From JADJOY01 sp046331705 [NCBI: bacterium] (GTDB lineage Bacteria; JADJOY01): a stretch of 64,000 nucleotides of DNA. The translations under genes and the position numbers were made by a program. The stretch covers positions 41,333 to 105,332 of the forward strand of contig JAXLQJ010000022.1 of NCBI GenBank assembly GCA_046331705.1, given 5' to 3'. This document shows positions 1 to 7,317 of the stretch, piece by piece. The notes under the pieces are model-generated. The model made no database searches, was not told the origin of the DNA, and worked only from the letters and a program-made list of their open reading frames with translations. The stretch's first letter is position 1, and each line of letters starts with the position of its first letter.

Positions 1-1
1 G

Positions 2-526
2 GCGACCACGGAAGTGGTGTGCTCGCTCGATTGCGATTGCTCGTACGACCCCAGCGAGCTCGAGGCGATGATCCCGATGCTCGCCACCGCGGACCTGGTG
101 ACGGCGTCGCCGTACCACCCGCAGGGACACGTCTTCAACGTGCCGCCGTGGCGGCTCTTCCTGTCGAAGACGCTGTCGCGGCTCTACAGCGCGGCACTCG
201 GGGATCGCATCCACACCTACACGAGCTGCTGCCGGGTCTACCGCAAGAGCGCGGTGGATCGGATCCAGCTCCGCAACCAAGGCTTCCTCGGCGTGGCGGA
301 GCTGCTCATCCAGGCGAAGCTCGCGGGCGCACGCATCTCCGAGCACCCCGCCACGCTCGAATCGCGGCTCTTCGGCGAGTCCAAGATGAAGATCGTGCGC
401 ACCATCGCCGCGCATCTCGGCTTGCTTCGCGACCTCGCGCGTCGGCGGCAGGTCCTGCACCTCGCGAACGGGCCCGCGCCCGATCCCTCGCCCGCCCGCG
501 TGAACGCGGCTCCTTCCCATTCATGA
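2..526 (+). CDS. Glycosyltransferase family 2, C-terminal part (5' end outside window)
   Basis: The reading frame is open from base 2, so the start lies before the window. The visible part opens with VVCSLDCDCSYDP, which resembles the end of the GT-A sugar-nucleotide fold in dolichyl-phosphate mannose synthase-like family 2 enzymes, where an acidic cluster binds the metal and nucleotide. Later pieces (TYTSCCRVYRKSAV, GFLGVAELLIQAKLAG, and the basic SKMKIVRTIAAHLGLL) fit the acceptor side of the same family. No membrane segment is visible in this fragment. The stop overlaps the ATG of the deacetylase by four bases, placing it in a polysaccharide operon. Donor and acceptor cannot be told. The family call is fairly sure. 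Confidence 0.75.
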   Translation, partial: ATTEVVCSLDCDCSYDPSELEAMIPMLATADLVTASPYHPQGHVFNVPPWRLFLSKTLSRLYSAALGDRIHTYTSCCRVYRKSAVDRIQLRNQGFLGVAELLIQAKLAGARISEHPATLESRLFGESKMKIVRTIAAHLGLLRDLARRRQVLHLANGPAPDPSPARVNAAPSHS

Positions 527-1533
527 CCGATCCGAATCCGAGCGTCGCCGCGCCCCCGGGCGCGGTCATCTCGCTCTCGCTCGACATCGACAACCAGTGG
601 GCGTACATGCGCACCCACGGCGATGCCGGCTGGGAGGAGTTCCCGACCTACCTCGAGCCGCTCTTCGACACCGTGCTCCCCTGGCTCGAGCGAGAGCGCA
701 CGCGCATCACGTTCTTCGTGGTGGGCAAGGACGCGTCGCTCGACGCGAACCGCGCGGCGTTCCGTCGCCTGGGGGCCTCGGGGCACGAGATCGGCAACCA
801 CTCGTTCCTCCACGAGCAGTGGCTGCACCTCTACTCGGCGGAGGACCTGGACCGGGATCTCGGCGCGGCGGAGGAGCACATCGAGGCCAGCACCGGGCAC
901 CGTCCGCGCGGGTTTCGCGGACCGGGCTTCAGCCTCTCCGGCGCGACGCTCGACGTGCTCGCGCGACGCGGCTATCGCTACGACGCCTCCACGTTCCCGA
1001 CGTTCCTGGGACCGCTGGCACGGCTCTATTACTTCTGGGGCGCGCGCAACCTGAGCGCCGAGGAGCGCTCCAAGCGCAGCCAGCTCTTCGGCACGCTCGC
1101 CGACGGCTTGCGCCCACTCGCGCCCTACCTCTGGCAGCTCGACGCGCGCGAGGATCTGGTCGAGATCCCCGTGACGACGATGCCGCTCACGCGCGCCCCG
1201 TTCCACATGAGCTACCTGCTCTATCTCTCGCGCTACTCGAAGATCGTGGCGCTGGCGTACCTGGAGCTCGCGCTCGCGTTGTGTCGAGTCGCGGGGGTCG
1301 AGCCGTCGTTCCTGCTTCATCCGCTCGACTTCCTCGGCTGCGACCAGGTCGCCGGGCTGCGGTTCTTCCCGGGCATGGACCTCACGACCGCCACCAAGCT
1401 CGAGTTCGTGGCGCGCGCGATGACGCGCATCCGCCGTAACTTCACGCCGATCACCATGGACGAGCACGCCGCGCGCGCGTTGAGCCGCGCCTCGTCCCTT
1501 CGGCGCATTCGCTTCCCAGGAGGTACCGCATGA
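523..1533 (+). CDS. Polysaccharide deacetylase (NodB/CE4 family)
   Basis: This 336-residue protein carries NodB-homology motifs: an acidic motif (SLSLDIDN) near residues 20-27, the metal-binding pair in GHEIGNHSFLHEQ near residue 88, the arginine motif GFRGPGFSLS and a late histidine in FLLHPLDFLG. CE4 enzymes use a divalent metal to remove N-acetyl groups from sugars or peptidoglycan. No signal peptide is evident, so it probably acts on a cytoplasmic, lipid-linked or nucleotide-linked intermediate. The ATG at 523 was chosen because it overlaps the upstream stop as ATGA; the frame is open further upstream but that part is the shadow of the glycosyltransferase. Its own stop overlaps the next ATG in the same way. 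Confidence 0.85.
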   Translation: MTDPNPSVAAPPGAVISLSLDIDNQWAYMRTHGDAGWEEFPTYLEPLFDTVLPWLERERTRITFFVVGKDASLDANRAAFRRLGASGHEIGNHSFLHEQWLHLYSAEDLDRDLGAAEEHIEASTGHRPRGFRGPGFSLSGATLDVLARRGYRYDASTFPTFLGPLARLYYFWGARNLSAEERSKRSQLFGTLADGLRPLAPYLWQLDAREDLVEIPVTTMPLTRAPFHMSYLLYLSRYSKIVALAYLELALALCRVAGVEPSFLLHPLDFLGCDQVAGLRFFPGMDLTTATKLEFVARAMTRIRRNFTPITMDEHAARALSRASSLRRIRFPGGTA

Positions 1534-2756
1534 GTGACGTGAAACCCGTGAGCCTTCCTTCCGATCAGAACGCCAGCGGCCGTTCGTTCGGCGCCGAAGA
1601 GCTCGAGCTGCTGCGGCAGGTGATCGAGTCGGGCACGCTCAATTGCACCAAGGGCACGGTGGTCCGCGAGCTGGAGGCGCGCTTCGCCAAGAAGGTCGGC
1701 TCGACGAGCTGCCGCACCACGACCTCGGGCACGGCCGCGATCCACGCCGCGGTGGCGAGCATCGACCCCGAGCCCGGCGACGAGATCGTCACCACTCCCA
1801 TCACCGACATGGGCGGCATCACGCCCATCCTCTACCAGACGGCGATCCCGGTGTTCGCGGACTGCGATCCGCTCACCTACAACGTCACCGCGGAGACGAT
1901 CGCCAAGAAGATCACCCGGCGCACCAAGGCGATCCTGGTGACGCACCTCTTCGGCAACCCGTGCGACATGGATCCGATCATGGACCTGGCCAACGCGAAG
2001 GGCCTGCCGGTGATCGAGGACTGCGCGCAGGCCTACGGCACCACCTACAAGGGCAAGCACGTCGGGAACATCGGCGCGATCGGCGCGTTCAGCCTGCAGC
2101 AGGGCAAGCACATGACCACCGGCGAGGGTGGCTTCGTGGTCACCAACGATCCCGCCCACGAGCGCCGCATGCGGCTCTTCATCGACAAGGCGTGGGGCTA
2201 CGGCGACCGCAATCCCGATCACTACTTCCTGGCCATGAACTACCGCATGACGGAGCTGCAGGGCGCGGTGGCGCTGGCGCAGCTCGAGAAGCTCGACGCG
2301 ATGGTGGCCCATCGCATCGCCATGGCCGATCGGCTGACCGCGGCCATCGCCGACGTGCGCGGCGTCGCCGTGCCCAAGGTCACGCCGGGCGGGCGCCACA
2401 CTTACTGGAAGTACTGCGTGCGCATCGATCCCCACAAGATCAAGGGCGGCTCGGTGGGATTCGGCGACGCGCTCAAGCCGCTCGGCGTGATGTCGGCACC
2501 GCGCTACATCCAGAAGCTCGCCTTCGAGTGCGAGGTGCTGCGCGATCACGTGACCTTCGGCAAGAGCAAGTTCCCGTACGAGGGACCGCACCGCGCCGGC
2601 GAGCCGCCCGTCGTCTACGACAAGGCCGAGTACCCGGGCTCGACGGAAGCGCTCGCCGACGTGGTCGTGCTGCCGTGGAACGAGCGCTACACCACCGAGC
2701 ACGTCGACGCCATCGCCGCCATCATCCGCAAGGCCGCCGCCGATCTCGCGATCTGA
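1530..2756 (+). CDS. DegT/DnrJ/EryC1/StrS family PLP aminotransferase
   Basis: A 408-residue sugar aminotransferase. The PLP lysine is K193 in QQGKHMTTGEGG, and VIEDCAQAYG (about 161-170) supplies the aspartate that contacts the PLP pyridine nitrogen. The N-terminal TTTSGTAAIHAA is the phosphate-binding loop. Family members transaminate nucleotide-linked keto sugars, as WbpE does in diacetamido-uronic acid synthesis. A near-perfect Shine-Dalgarno (aggaggt) lies just upstream, and the ATG overlaps the deacetylase stop by four bases. A dehydrogenase and a hexapeptide acyltransferase follow, giving a plausible oxidise, aminate, acetylate order. The exact sugar is inference. Confidence 0.88.
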   Translation: MSDVKPVSLPSDQNASGRSFGAEELELLRQVIESGTLNCTKGTVVRELEARFAKKVGSTSCRTTTSGTAAIHAAVASIDPEPGDEIVTTPITDMGGITPILYQTAIPVFADCDPLTYNVTAETIAKKITRRTKAILVTHLFGNPCDMDPIMDLANAKGLPVIEDCAQAYGTTYKGKHVGNIGAIGAFSLQQGKHMTTGEGGFVVTNDPAHERRMRLFIDKAWGYGDRNPDHYFLAMNYRMTELQGAVALAQLEKLDAMVAHRIAMADRLTAAIADVRGVAVPKVTPGGRHTYWKYCVRIDPHKIKGGSVGFGDALKPLGVMSAPRYIQKLAFECEVLRDHVTFGKSKFPYEGPHRAGEPPVVYDKAEYPGSTEALADVVVLPWNERYTTEHVDAIAAIIRKAAADLAI

Positions 2757-2789
2757 CGGCCGGCACCGAAGCAAGCGAGGAGAATCCCC

Positions 2790-3791
2790 ATGTCCACTTC
2801 CACGCAACCGCTGCGCGCCGCCCTGGTGGGCTGCGGGCGCATCGCCCAGTCCCATCTCGAAGCGCTGGCGCACATCCCCGACATCCAGCTCGAGGCCGTG
2901 GTCGACGTGAAGAGCGCCGCCGCCGAGGCCGTCGCCGAGCAGCGCCGCTGCAAGCTGCTCACGGATTACCGGGACACGTCGCTGCTGGCGTCGATCGACG
3001 CGGCGATCATCTGCACGCCGCCGAGCACCCACTTCGCGATGGCGAAGCATTTCCTCTCGAACGGCGTCCACGTGCTCTGCGAGAAGCCGCTCACGATCGC
3101 CTCCTCCGAGGCGCAAGAGCTGGTCGAGCTCAGCGAGCGTGCGGGCCTCAGGCTCATGATGGCGTCCAAGTTCCGCTACGTGGACGACATCATCAAAGCG
3201 AAGGCGATCATCGAGGCCGGCATCCTGGGCAAGCTGATCCTCTTCGAGAACGCCTTCTGCAGCAAAGTGCTGATGAAGGACCGCTGGAACTCGCAGCGCG
3301 CGGCGGCCGGCGGCGGCGTGCTCATCGACAACGGCTGTCACTCGGCCGACATCGCCCGCTATCTCCTCGGCCCGATCCAGTCGGTGCAGGCCGAGTTCGG
3401 GATCTCGGCGCAGGGCCTCGAGGTCGAGGACACCGCCCGCATCCAGTTCCGCACCGAGGGCGGCGTGATGGGGACGATCGATTTGAGCTGGAGCCTGAAC
3501 AAGGACTCCGAGAGCTACATCAGCGTGCACGGCTCCTCGGGCACGCTGCACATCGGCTGGGCGGGAAGCCGCTACCGCCAGGACGGCAACTCGAACTGGG
3601 TGGGCTTCGGCACCGGCTACCAGAAGGTGGCCGCGTTCAAGAGCCAGCTCGAGAATTTCCTGGGCTGGATCCGCGGCTCGGACGTGCCCCGGATCACGAC
3701 CGCCGACGCGCTCGCCTCCGTTCGCGTGATCGAAGCGGCCTACGCCGCTGCCGGGCGCGACAACTGGCTGGTCGTGCCGAGGGCAGCGTGA
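2790..3791 (+). CDS. Gfo/Idh/MocA family NAD(P)-dependent sugar oxidoreductase
   Basis: 333 residues with an N-terminal Rossmann fold (ALVGCGRIAQSHLEAL) and the diagnostic CEKPLTI motif, whose lysine belongs to the active site. The C-terminal half matches the alpha/beta dimerisation and substrate domain (GGVLIDNGCHSADIARYLLG). In sugar clusters such enzymes oxidise C3 or C4 of a nucleotide sugar, as WbpB does at C3 of UDP-GlcNAcA, preparing it for transamination. A 33-base gap with a purine-rich Shine-Dalgarno (gaggag) separates it from the aminotransferase. Its stop overlaps the GTG start of the acyltransferase (GTGA). Confidence 0.85.
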   Translation: MSTSTQPLRAALVGCGRIAQSHLEALAHIPDIQLEAVVDVKSAAAEAVAEQRRCKLLTDYRDTSLLASIDAAIICTPPSTHFAMAKHFLSNGVHVLCEKPLTIASSEAQELVELSERAGLRLMMASKFRYVDDIIKAKAIIEAGILGKLILFENAFCSKVLMKDRWNSQRAAAGGGVLIDNGCHSADIARYLLGPIQSVQAEFGISAQGLEVEDTARIQFRTEGGVMGTIDLSWSLNKDSESYISVHGSSGTLHIGWAGSRYRQDGNSNWVGFGTGYQKVAAFKSQLENFLGWIRGSDVPRITTADALASVRVIEAAYAAAGRDNWLVVPRAA

Positions 3792-4450
3792 GCGGCGCGA
3801 CAGCGCCGGCCCTCGAACCGGCCTGGACGCACCCGTCCGCGCTCGTCGAGGCGGGCGTCGAGCTCGGACCGGGAACGAAGGTCTGGGACAACGTCCACAT
3901 CCGCCGCAACGCCCGGATCGGCAAGTCGTGCATCATCGGCGAGAAGACGTACGTCGCGTACGAGGTGCAGATCGGCGACTTCTGCAAGCTCAACGCGTCG
4001 GTTTACGTGTGCGCCCAGGTGACCATCGAGGATTTCGTGATGATCGCGGCGCACACGGTCTTCACCAACGATCGCTACCCGCGCGCCGGCAACCTCGCGC
4101 TCACCGGGCTCGAGACCTCGGACGTCACCGACGAGACGCTGGCGACGCGCGTGTGCCGCGGCGTCACCATCGGCGCCAACGCGACGATCGGGCCGGGCAT
4201 CACGCTCGGCGAGTTCTCGATGGTCGGCATGGGCTCGGTCGTGACCCGCGACGTCCCGCCGTTTCGGCTGGTGGCGGGCAATCCGGCGCGGCCGGTGGCG
4301 TGGGTGTGCGCCTGTGGCGAGCCGCTCGCCAAGGGCGAGGACGGCGAGGTCGCGCCCGGGCAAGCCGCGCGCCAGCTCGACTGTCACCGCTGCCAGCGCC
4401 GCTATCGACTCGACGCGTTCGAGGGTCTGCGCCCGCTCGAGGACGGGTGA
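3788..4450 (+). CDS. Left-handed beta-helix (hexapeptide) acyltransferase, WbpD/WlbB-like
   Basis: 220 residues starting at a GTG that overlaps the previous stop. The middle is a run of hexapeptide repeats (VWDNVHIRRNARIGKSCIIG, VTIGANATIGPGITLGEFSM) forming a left-handed beta-helix, ending in GSVVTRDVPPFRLVAGNPAR, the usual closing motif of acetyl-CoA-dependent sugar N-acetyltransferases. WbpD/WlbB proteins acetylate the amino group installed by a DegT enzyme. The C-terminus adds two cysteine pairs (VCACG and CHRCQ) that look like a small zinc ribbon, also seen in some relatives. The stop overlaps the next ATG by one base (TGATG). Confidence 0.85.
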   Translation: MSGATAPALEPAWTHPSALVEAGVELGPGTKVWDNVHIRRNARIGKSCIIGEKTYVAYEVQIGDFCKLNASVYVCAQVTIEDFVMIAAHTVFTNDRYPRAGNLALTGLETSDVTDETLATRVCRGVTIGANATIGPGITLGEFSMVGMGSVVTRDVPPFRLVAGNPARPVAWVCACGEPLAKGEDGEVAPGQAARQLDCHRCQRRYRLDAFEGLRPLEDG

Positions 4451-5814
4451 TGAGGACCGCCGTCGTCGGCGGCGGTCTTCTCGGGCTCACGCTCGCGCAC
4501 CGGCTCACGGGGCTCGGCCACGCGGTCGAGCTCTTCGAGGCGGCGCCCGAGCTCGGTGGCCTGGCGTGCTCCCACGACTACGGCTCCTTCACGTGGGACC
4601 GCTTCTACCACTGCATCCTGCCGCAGGATCAGGCGCTGATCGCGCTGCTCGAGGAGCTCGGCCTCGGCAGCGAGCTCTGCTTCCGAACCACCGGCACGGG
4701 GTACTGGTCGGCGAATCGTTTCCATTCGATGAGCAGCAACACGGACTTCCTGCGCTTTCCGTTGCTCTCGTTCGTCGACAAGGGGCGTCTCGGCGCCGCG
4801 ATCGTGTACGCGACCCGCTTCGCGGACCCCTTCGAGCTCTACCGGGTGACCGCCCAGGACTGGCTCACCAAGATCTGCGGTCGCCGCACCTACGAGGTCT
4901 TCTGGCGACCGTTGCTCAAGGCGAAGTTCGGAACCTTCTACGATCAAGTCGCCGCGGTCTTCATCTGGGCCACGCTCACACGACTCTTCGGTGCGCGGCG
5001 CGGCGCCGGCGCCAAGGAGAATCTCGGTTACGCGCGCGGCGGCTACGCGCGAATCCTGCGCACCCTCGCGACGAAGCTCACCGAGCGCGGCACGGTCATC
5101 CACCTGCAGACACCCGTGGCCGGGATCCGTCGCGTCCCCGCGCGAGCGGGCGCACGCGAGGGCTGTGCGCTCGCGTGGTCCACCGCGGACGGCCAGCCGG
5201 CGCACGACGAGTTCGACCAGGTCTTCTTCACGGCCCCCACCCGCCTCGCCGAGCATCTGGTCGGGGACGACCTGATCTCGCACGTGCAGCGGATGGCCGC
5301 GGATTTTCCGACCTCGAATGCGTATCTGGGCGTCGCGTGCGCCGTGCTCGCCCTCAAGAAGCCGCTCACGCCCTACTACGTTCTCAACATCGGCGACGAG
5401 TCCGTCGAGCTCACCGGCGTGATCGAGATGACGAACCTGGTGGATCGGGATGCCGAGACCAACGGCCGCGCGCTGGTCTATCTGCCGCGCTACCTGGGCG
5501 CCGACGACGAGCGGCTTGCCGCCCCGGACAGCGAGCTGCTCGACGCTCTCGTCGGCCGCGGCCTGAAGACGATCTTCCCCGAGTTCCGCGACTCCGACAT
5601 CGACTACGCCGGCGTCCACCGCGCCCGTTACGTCCAGCCGCTTCCGCTGGTCGGCGCCGCGCCCACCGACGCGAAGAAGCAAGCCGGCCTCGAGCGCCCC
5701 TTCCAGATCGTGAACACCGCGATGCTCACCTGCGCGACCCTCAACAACAACGAGGTCGTTTCCCTCGTCGACAACTACGTCCGTCGCCACGCCGCCGAGC
5801 TCAGCGCGTCGTGA
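4450..5814 (+). CDS. FAD-dependent amine-oxidase-like oxidoreductase of a polysaccharide cluster
   Basis: 454 residues. The N-terminus is a classic FAD Rossmann motif (AVVGGGLLGLTLAHRL), followed by LFEAAPELGGLACS, the second dinucleotide-contact segment of amine-oxidase and protoporphyrinogen-oxidase-like flavoproteins. The C-terminus ends with FQIVNTAMLTCATLNNNEV, where these proteins close the FAD site. Such proteins recur in surface-sugar clusters, sometimes described as UDP-galactopyranose-mutase-like, but no mutase-specific residue could be assigned. It is the last gene of the operon; a repeat-rich spacer follows. Family sure, reaction unknown. Confidence 0.75.
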   Translation: MRTAVVGGGLLGLTLAHRLTGLGHAVELFEAAPELGGLACSHDYGSFTWDRFYHCILPQDQALIALLEELGLGSELCFRTTGTGYWSANRFHSMSSNTDFLRFPLLSFVDKGRLGAAIVYATRFADPFELYRVTAQDWLTKICGRRTYEVFWRPLLKAKFGTFYDQVAAVFIWATLTRLFGARRGAGAKENLGYARGGYARILRTLATKLTERGTVIHLQTPVAGIRRVPARAGAREGCALAWSTADGQPAHDEFDQVFFTAPTRLAEHLVGDDLISHVQRMAADFPTSNAYLGVACAVLALKKPLTPYYVLNIGDESVELTGVIEMTNLVDRDAETNGRALVYLPRYLGADDERLAAPDSELLDALVGRGLKTIFPEFRDSDIDYAGVHRARYVQPLPLVGAAPTDAKKQAGLERPFQIVNTAMLTCATLNNNEVVSLVDNYVRRHAAELSAS

Positions 5815-5833
5815 CGGGGTCTGCCAGGGCGAG

Positions 5834-5973
5834 CAGGCTGCTGAAGAAGACACGCGCCCGAGGCGTGCCGACGAGCGTCGCGAGTCGGCTTGGGGTCGGG
5901 GGTCTGGAACAGACCCCCGAGCAAGCATCGGCGGGCTCGAACGACTCGCGACTGCGAGCTGTTCAGCAGCCTG
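5834..5973. repeat. 12-bp inverted repeat bracketing an intergenic element
   Basis: CAGGCTGCTGAA at 5834-5845 is the exact reverse complement of TTCAGCAGCCTG at 5962-5973. The arms enclose about 116 bases, including the hairpin element at 5849-5933, and fill almost the whole gap between the FAD oxidoreductase stop and the next gene. A second pair built on the same core (CAGGCTGCCGA / TCGGCAGCCTG) lies at 14826-14893. No reading frame is enclosed, so these look like small non-autonomous or structural repeats rather than an insertion sequence. Confidence 0.6.
5849..5933 (+). repeat. Hairpin-rich intergenic repeat, copy A
   Basis: This stretch starts gacacgcgcc and ends catcggcg. It contains a perfect 11-bp stem (5896-5906 with 5910-5920) around a three-base GAA loop. 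Copy B at 46173-46289 shares the opening gacacgcgcc-gaggcg, the G-rich stem with the GAA loop, and the closing gag-aa-cat-ggcg, so the two are homologous. It lies just after a six-gene operon and could also act as a transcription terminator, but no T-run follows the stem. Confidence 0.6.
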
Positions 5974-5991
5974 GGACACCGGGCCGCGTGC

Positions 5992-6507
5992 TCACGCGGC
6001 CAGCGCCGGCCCGAACATCCGCGCGCACGCGTCGGGATTCATGAACCCTCGGTAACGCTTGGCCTCGGCGCGCGTCAGCACCTCGATCAGGAAGGTGCCG
6101 TCGATCCACACCTCGATCACGCGAAAGACACCACCGCGCTCGCAGCCGAGCGCGCGCCAGCCAGCGCGGGCCGCGATCTCGAGCACCCGCGTCTCGCTCA
6201 GGTCGGAGACGATCGCCGCATGGAACGCCGAGGCACCGAGCCGCGGCCCGTCGGGACGGATCTGATCTTCCCAGGGCATCGGCTCCGGGCCCGACGGCTG
6301 GCGCGCAGGATCGACGTCTCCCTCGCCGGGATGGTGGGCCATCCGCTCGGGCATGACCTCGATGGCAAGGCCGGAGCCGTCGTTGGCGACGGCGACGAAC
6401 GATCCCGGCACCACCGGGAAGGCGAACACGGATCCCGAGACGAGCTCGGCGAGTGCGCGCGCGGTGGCTTCCGGCGCACGGGATGCGATCGAGAAGTGAG
6501 CAATCAT
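5992..6507 (-). CDS. VOC/glyoxalase-like protein, function unknown
   Basis: 171 residues starting MIAHFSIASRAPE. I chose this ATG because a strong Shine-Dalgarno (aggaggtaac) sits just upstream at 6511-6520; the frame extends further but without such a site. The opening strand, the phrase GSGLAIEVMPERMAHH and the later GASAFHAAIVSDLSETRVLEI resemble the paired beta-alpha-beta-beta-beta modules of the vicinal oxygen chelate superfamily. The metal ligands could not be assigned. It lies four bases after the TetR stop and should be co-transcribed with it. Medium confidence in the superfamily, none in the reaction. Confidence 0.6.
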   Translation of the reverse strand: MIAHFSIASRAPEATARALAELVSGSVFAFPVVPGSFVAVANDGSGLAIEVMPERMAHHPGEGDVDPARQPSGPEPMPWEDQIRPDGPRLGASAFHAAIVSDLSETRVLEIAARAGWRALGCERGGVFRVIEVWIDGTFLIEVLTRAEAKRYRGFMNPDACARMFGPALAA

Positions 6508-6511
6508 GGCG

Positions 6512-7174
6512 TTACCTCCTGGTGGAACGTGACGAGACGCGATCGCGCGCATCCGCGGCGCCATCGCGCGACTGTTTGCGGAGATCGGCGAGAATCAGCC
6601 GGATGACCCACGCGGCGGCCGCCGCCGCTTCCTCGCCGGCGAGGCCCCACTGCTCACGCAGGGAGAGCCAGGCGTAGGCGCTGTGGAGAAGCTGGATCAC
6701 CGCGGCCCCGCGGCGCCGGCGCTGCGCATCGAGCCCGCGCGTGGCGTCGGCGATCGCCGCCAGGAACGCGCGCTGGCGCTCGGCATCCAGCGCCGCGCGC
6801 ATCTCGCGACCGCGCGGCGAGAGCACCGAGGCCTTGATCTGCGCCGGCATCCGATCGAAGCCGGTGAACAGCGGCGCGAGCTGCTCGGTGAGCGATGCCT
6901 CGCTCGTCGGCATCCCGATCTCCGGGCTGATGCGCGCGTTGATCCACGCCCAGAGCCCCGTGAGCAGCGCGTCGCGCGTGGGGAAGTGCCGGTAGACCGT
7001 CATCTCGGTCACCTCCGCCCTCGCGGCCACGGCTCGATAGGTCAGCGTCTCGGCGGAGTCGCTCTCGCCGAGCAGCGACGACATCGCCTCCAGGATGCGC
7101 TGCCGGGTGGCGGCGGTCTGCGCGCGGCGCAACGGTGACTCGTATGTTGTCGATGCTTTCTTCATGTTAGTCAT
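6512..7174 (-). CDS. TetR/AcrR family transcriptional regulator
   Basis: 220 residues. After a short basic leader, ATRQRILEAMSSLL begins the HTH domain and TVYRHFPTRDALLTGLWAW is the recognition helix and its continuation. The C-terminal ligand domain is helical and alanine-rich. Two starts nine bases apart (MTNM) are possible; I took the first. Neither has a Shine-Dalgarno, and both lie inside a perfect palindrome (7164-7182), so the mRNA may be leaderless and the protein probably represses itself. It precedes the VOC-like gene with a four-base gap, making that gene the likely co-regulated target. Confidence 0.85.
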   Translation of the reverse strand: MTNMKKASTTYESPLRRAQTAATRQRILEAMSSLLGESDSAETLTYRAVAARAEVTEMTVYRHFPTRDALLTGLWAWINARISPEIGMPTSEASLTEQLAPLFTGFDRMPAQIKASVLSPRGREMRAALDAERQRAFLAAIADATRGLDAQRRRRGAAVIQLLHSAYAWLSLREQWGLAGEEAAAAAAWVIRLILADLRKQSRDGAADARDRVSSRSTRR

Positions 7175-7182
7175 ACTAACAT
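7164..7182. promoter_or_regulatory. Palindromic operator over the TetR start codon
   Basis: ATGTTAGT at 7164-7171 and ACTAACAT at 7175-7182 are exact reverse complements with a three-base spacer. The site is AT-rich in a GC-rich setting and covers both candidate ATG codons of the TetR gene, which is typical for TetR autorepression. The length and symmetry fit a TetR dimer site; binding is inference. Confidence 0.6.
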
Positions 7183-7317
7183 CACGATCACGAGCCCGCA
7201 AGTCGGCGCGCCGCCGATTCGAGCCTTCGACGACGAGCCGGGGAATCCCGGGGCACGCGGTGCCCGCAGGCGCCCACGAGAGCGCCGCTCCCGCACCGAC
7301 ACCCGTCCCAGCGGGCG

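Noticed and set aside
1317-3551. A 744-residue minus-strand open frame opposite the sugar genes
   Set aside because: It is a GC-rich shadow of the DegT and Gfo/Idh/MocA genes, with low-complexity His/Arg/Asp composition and no motifs.
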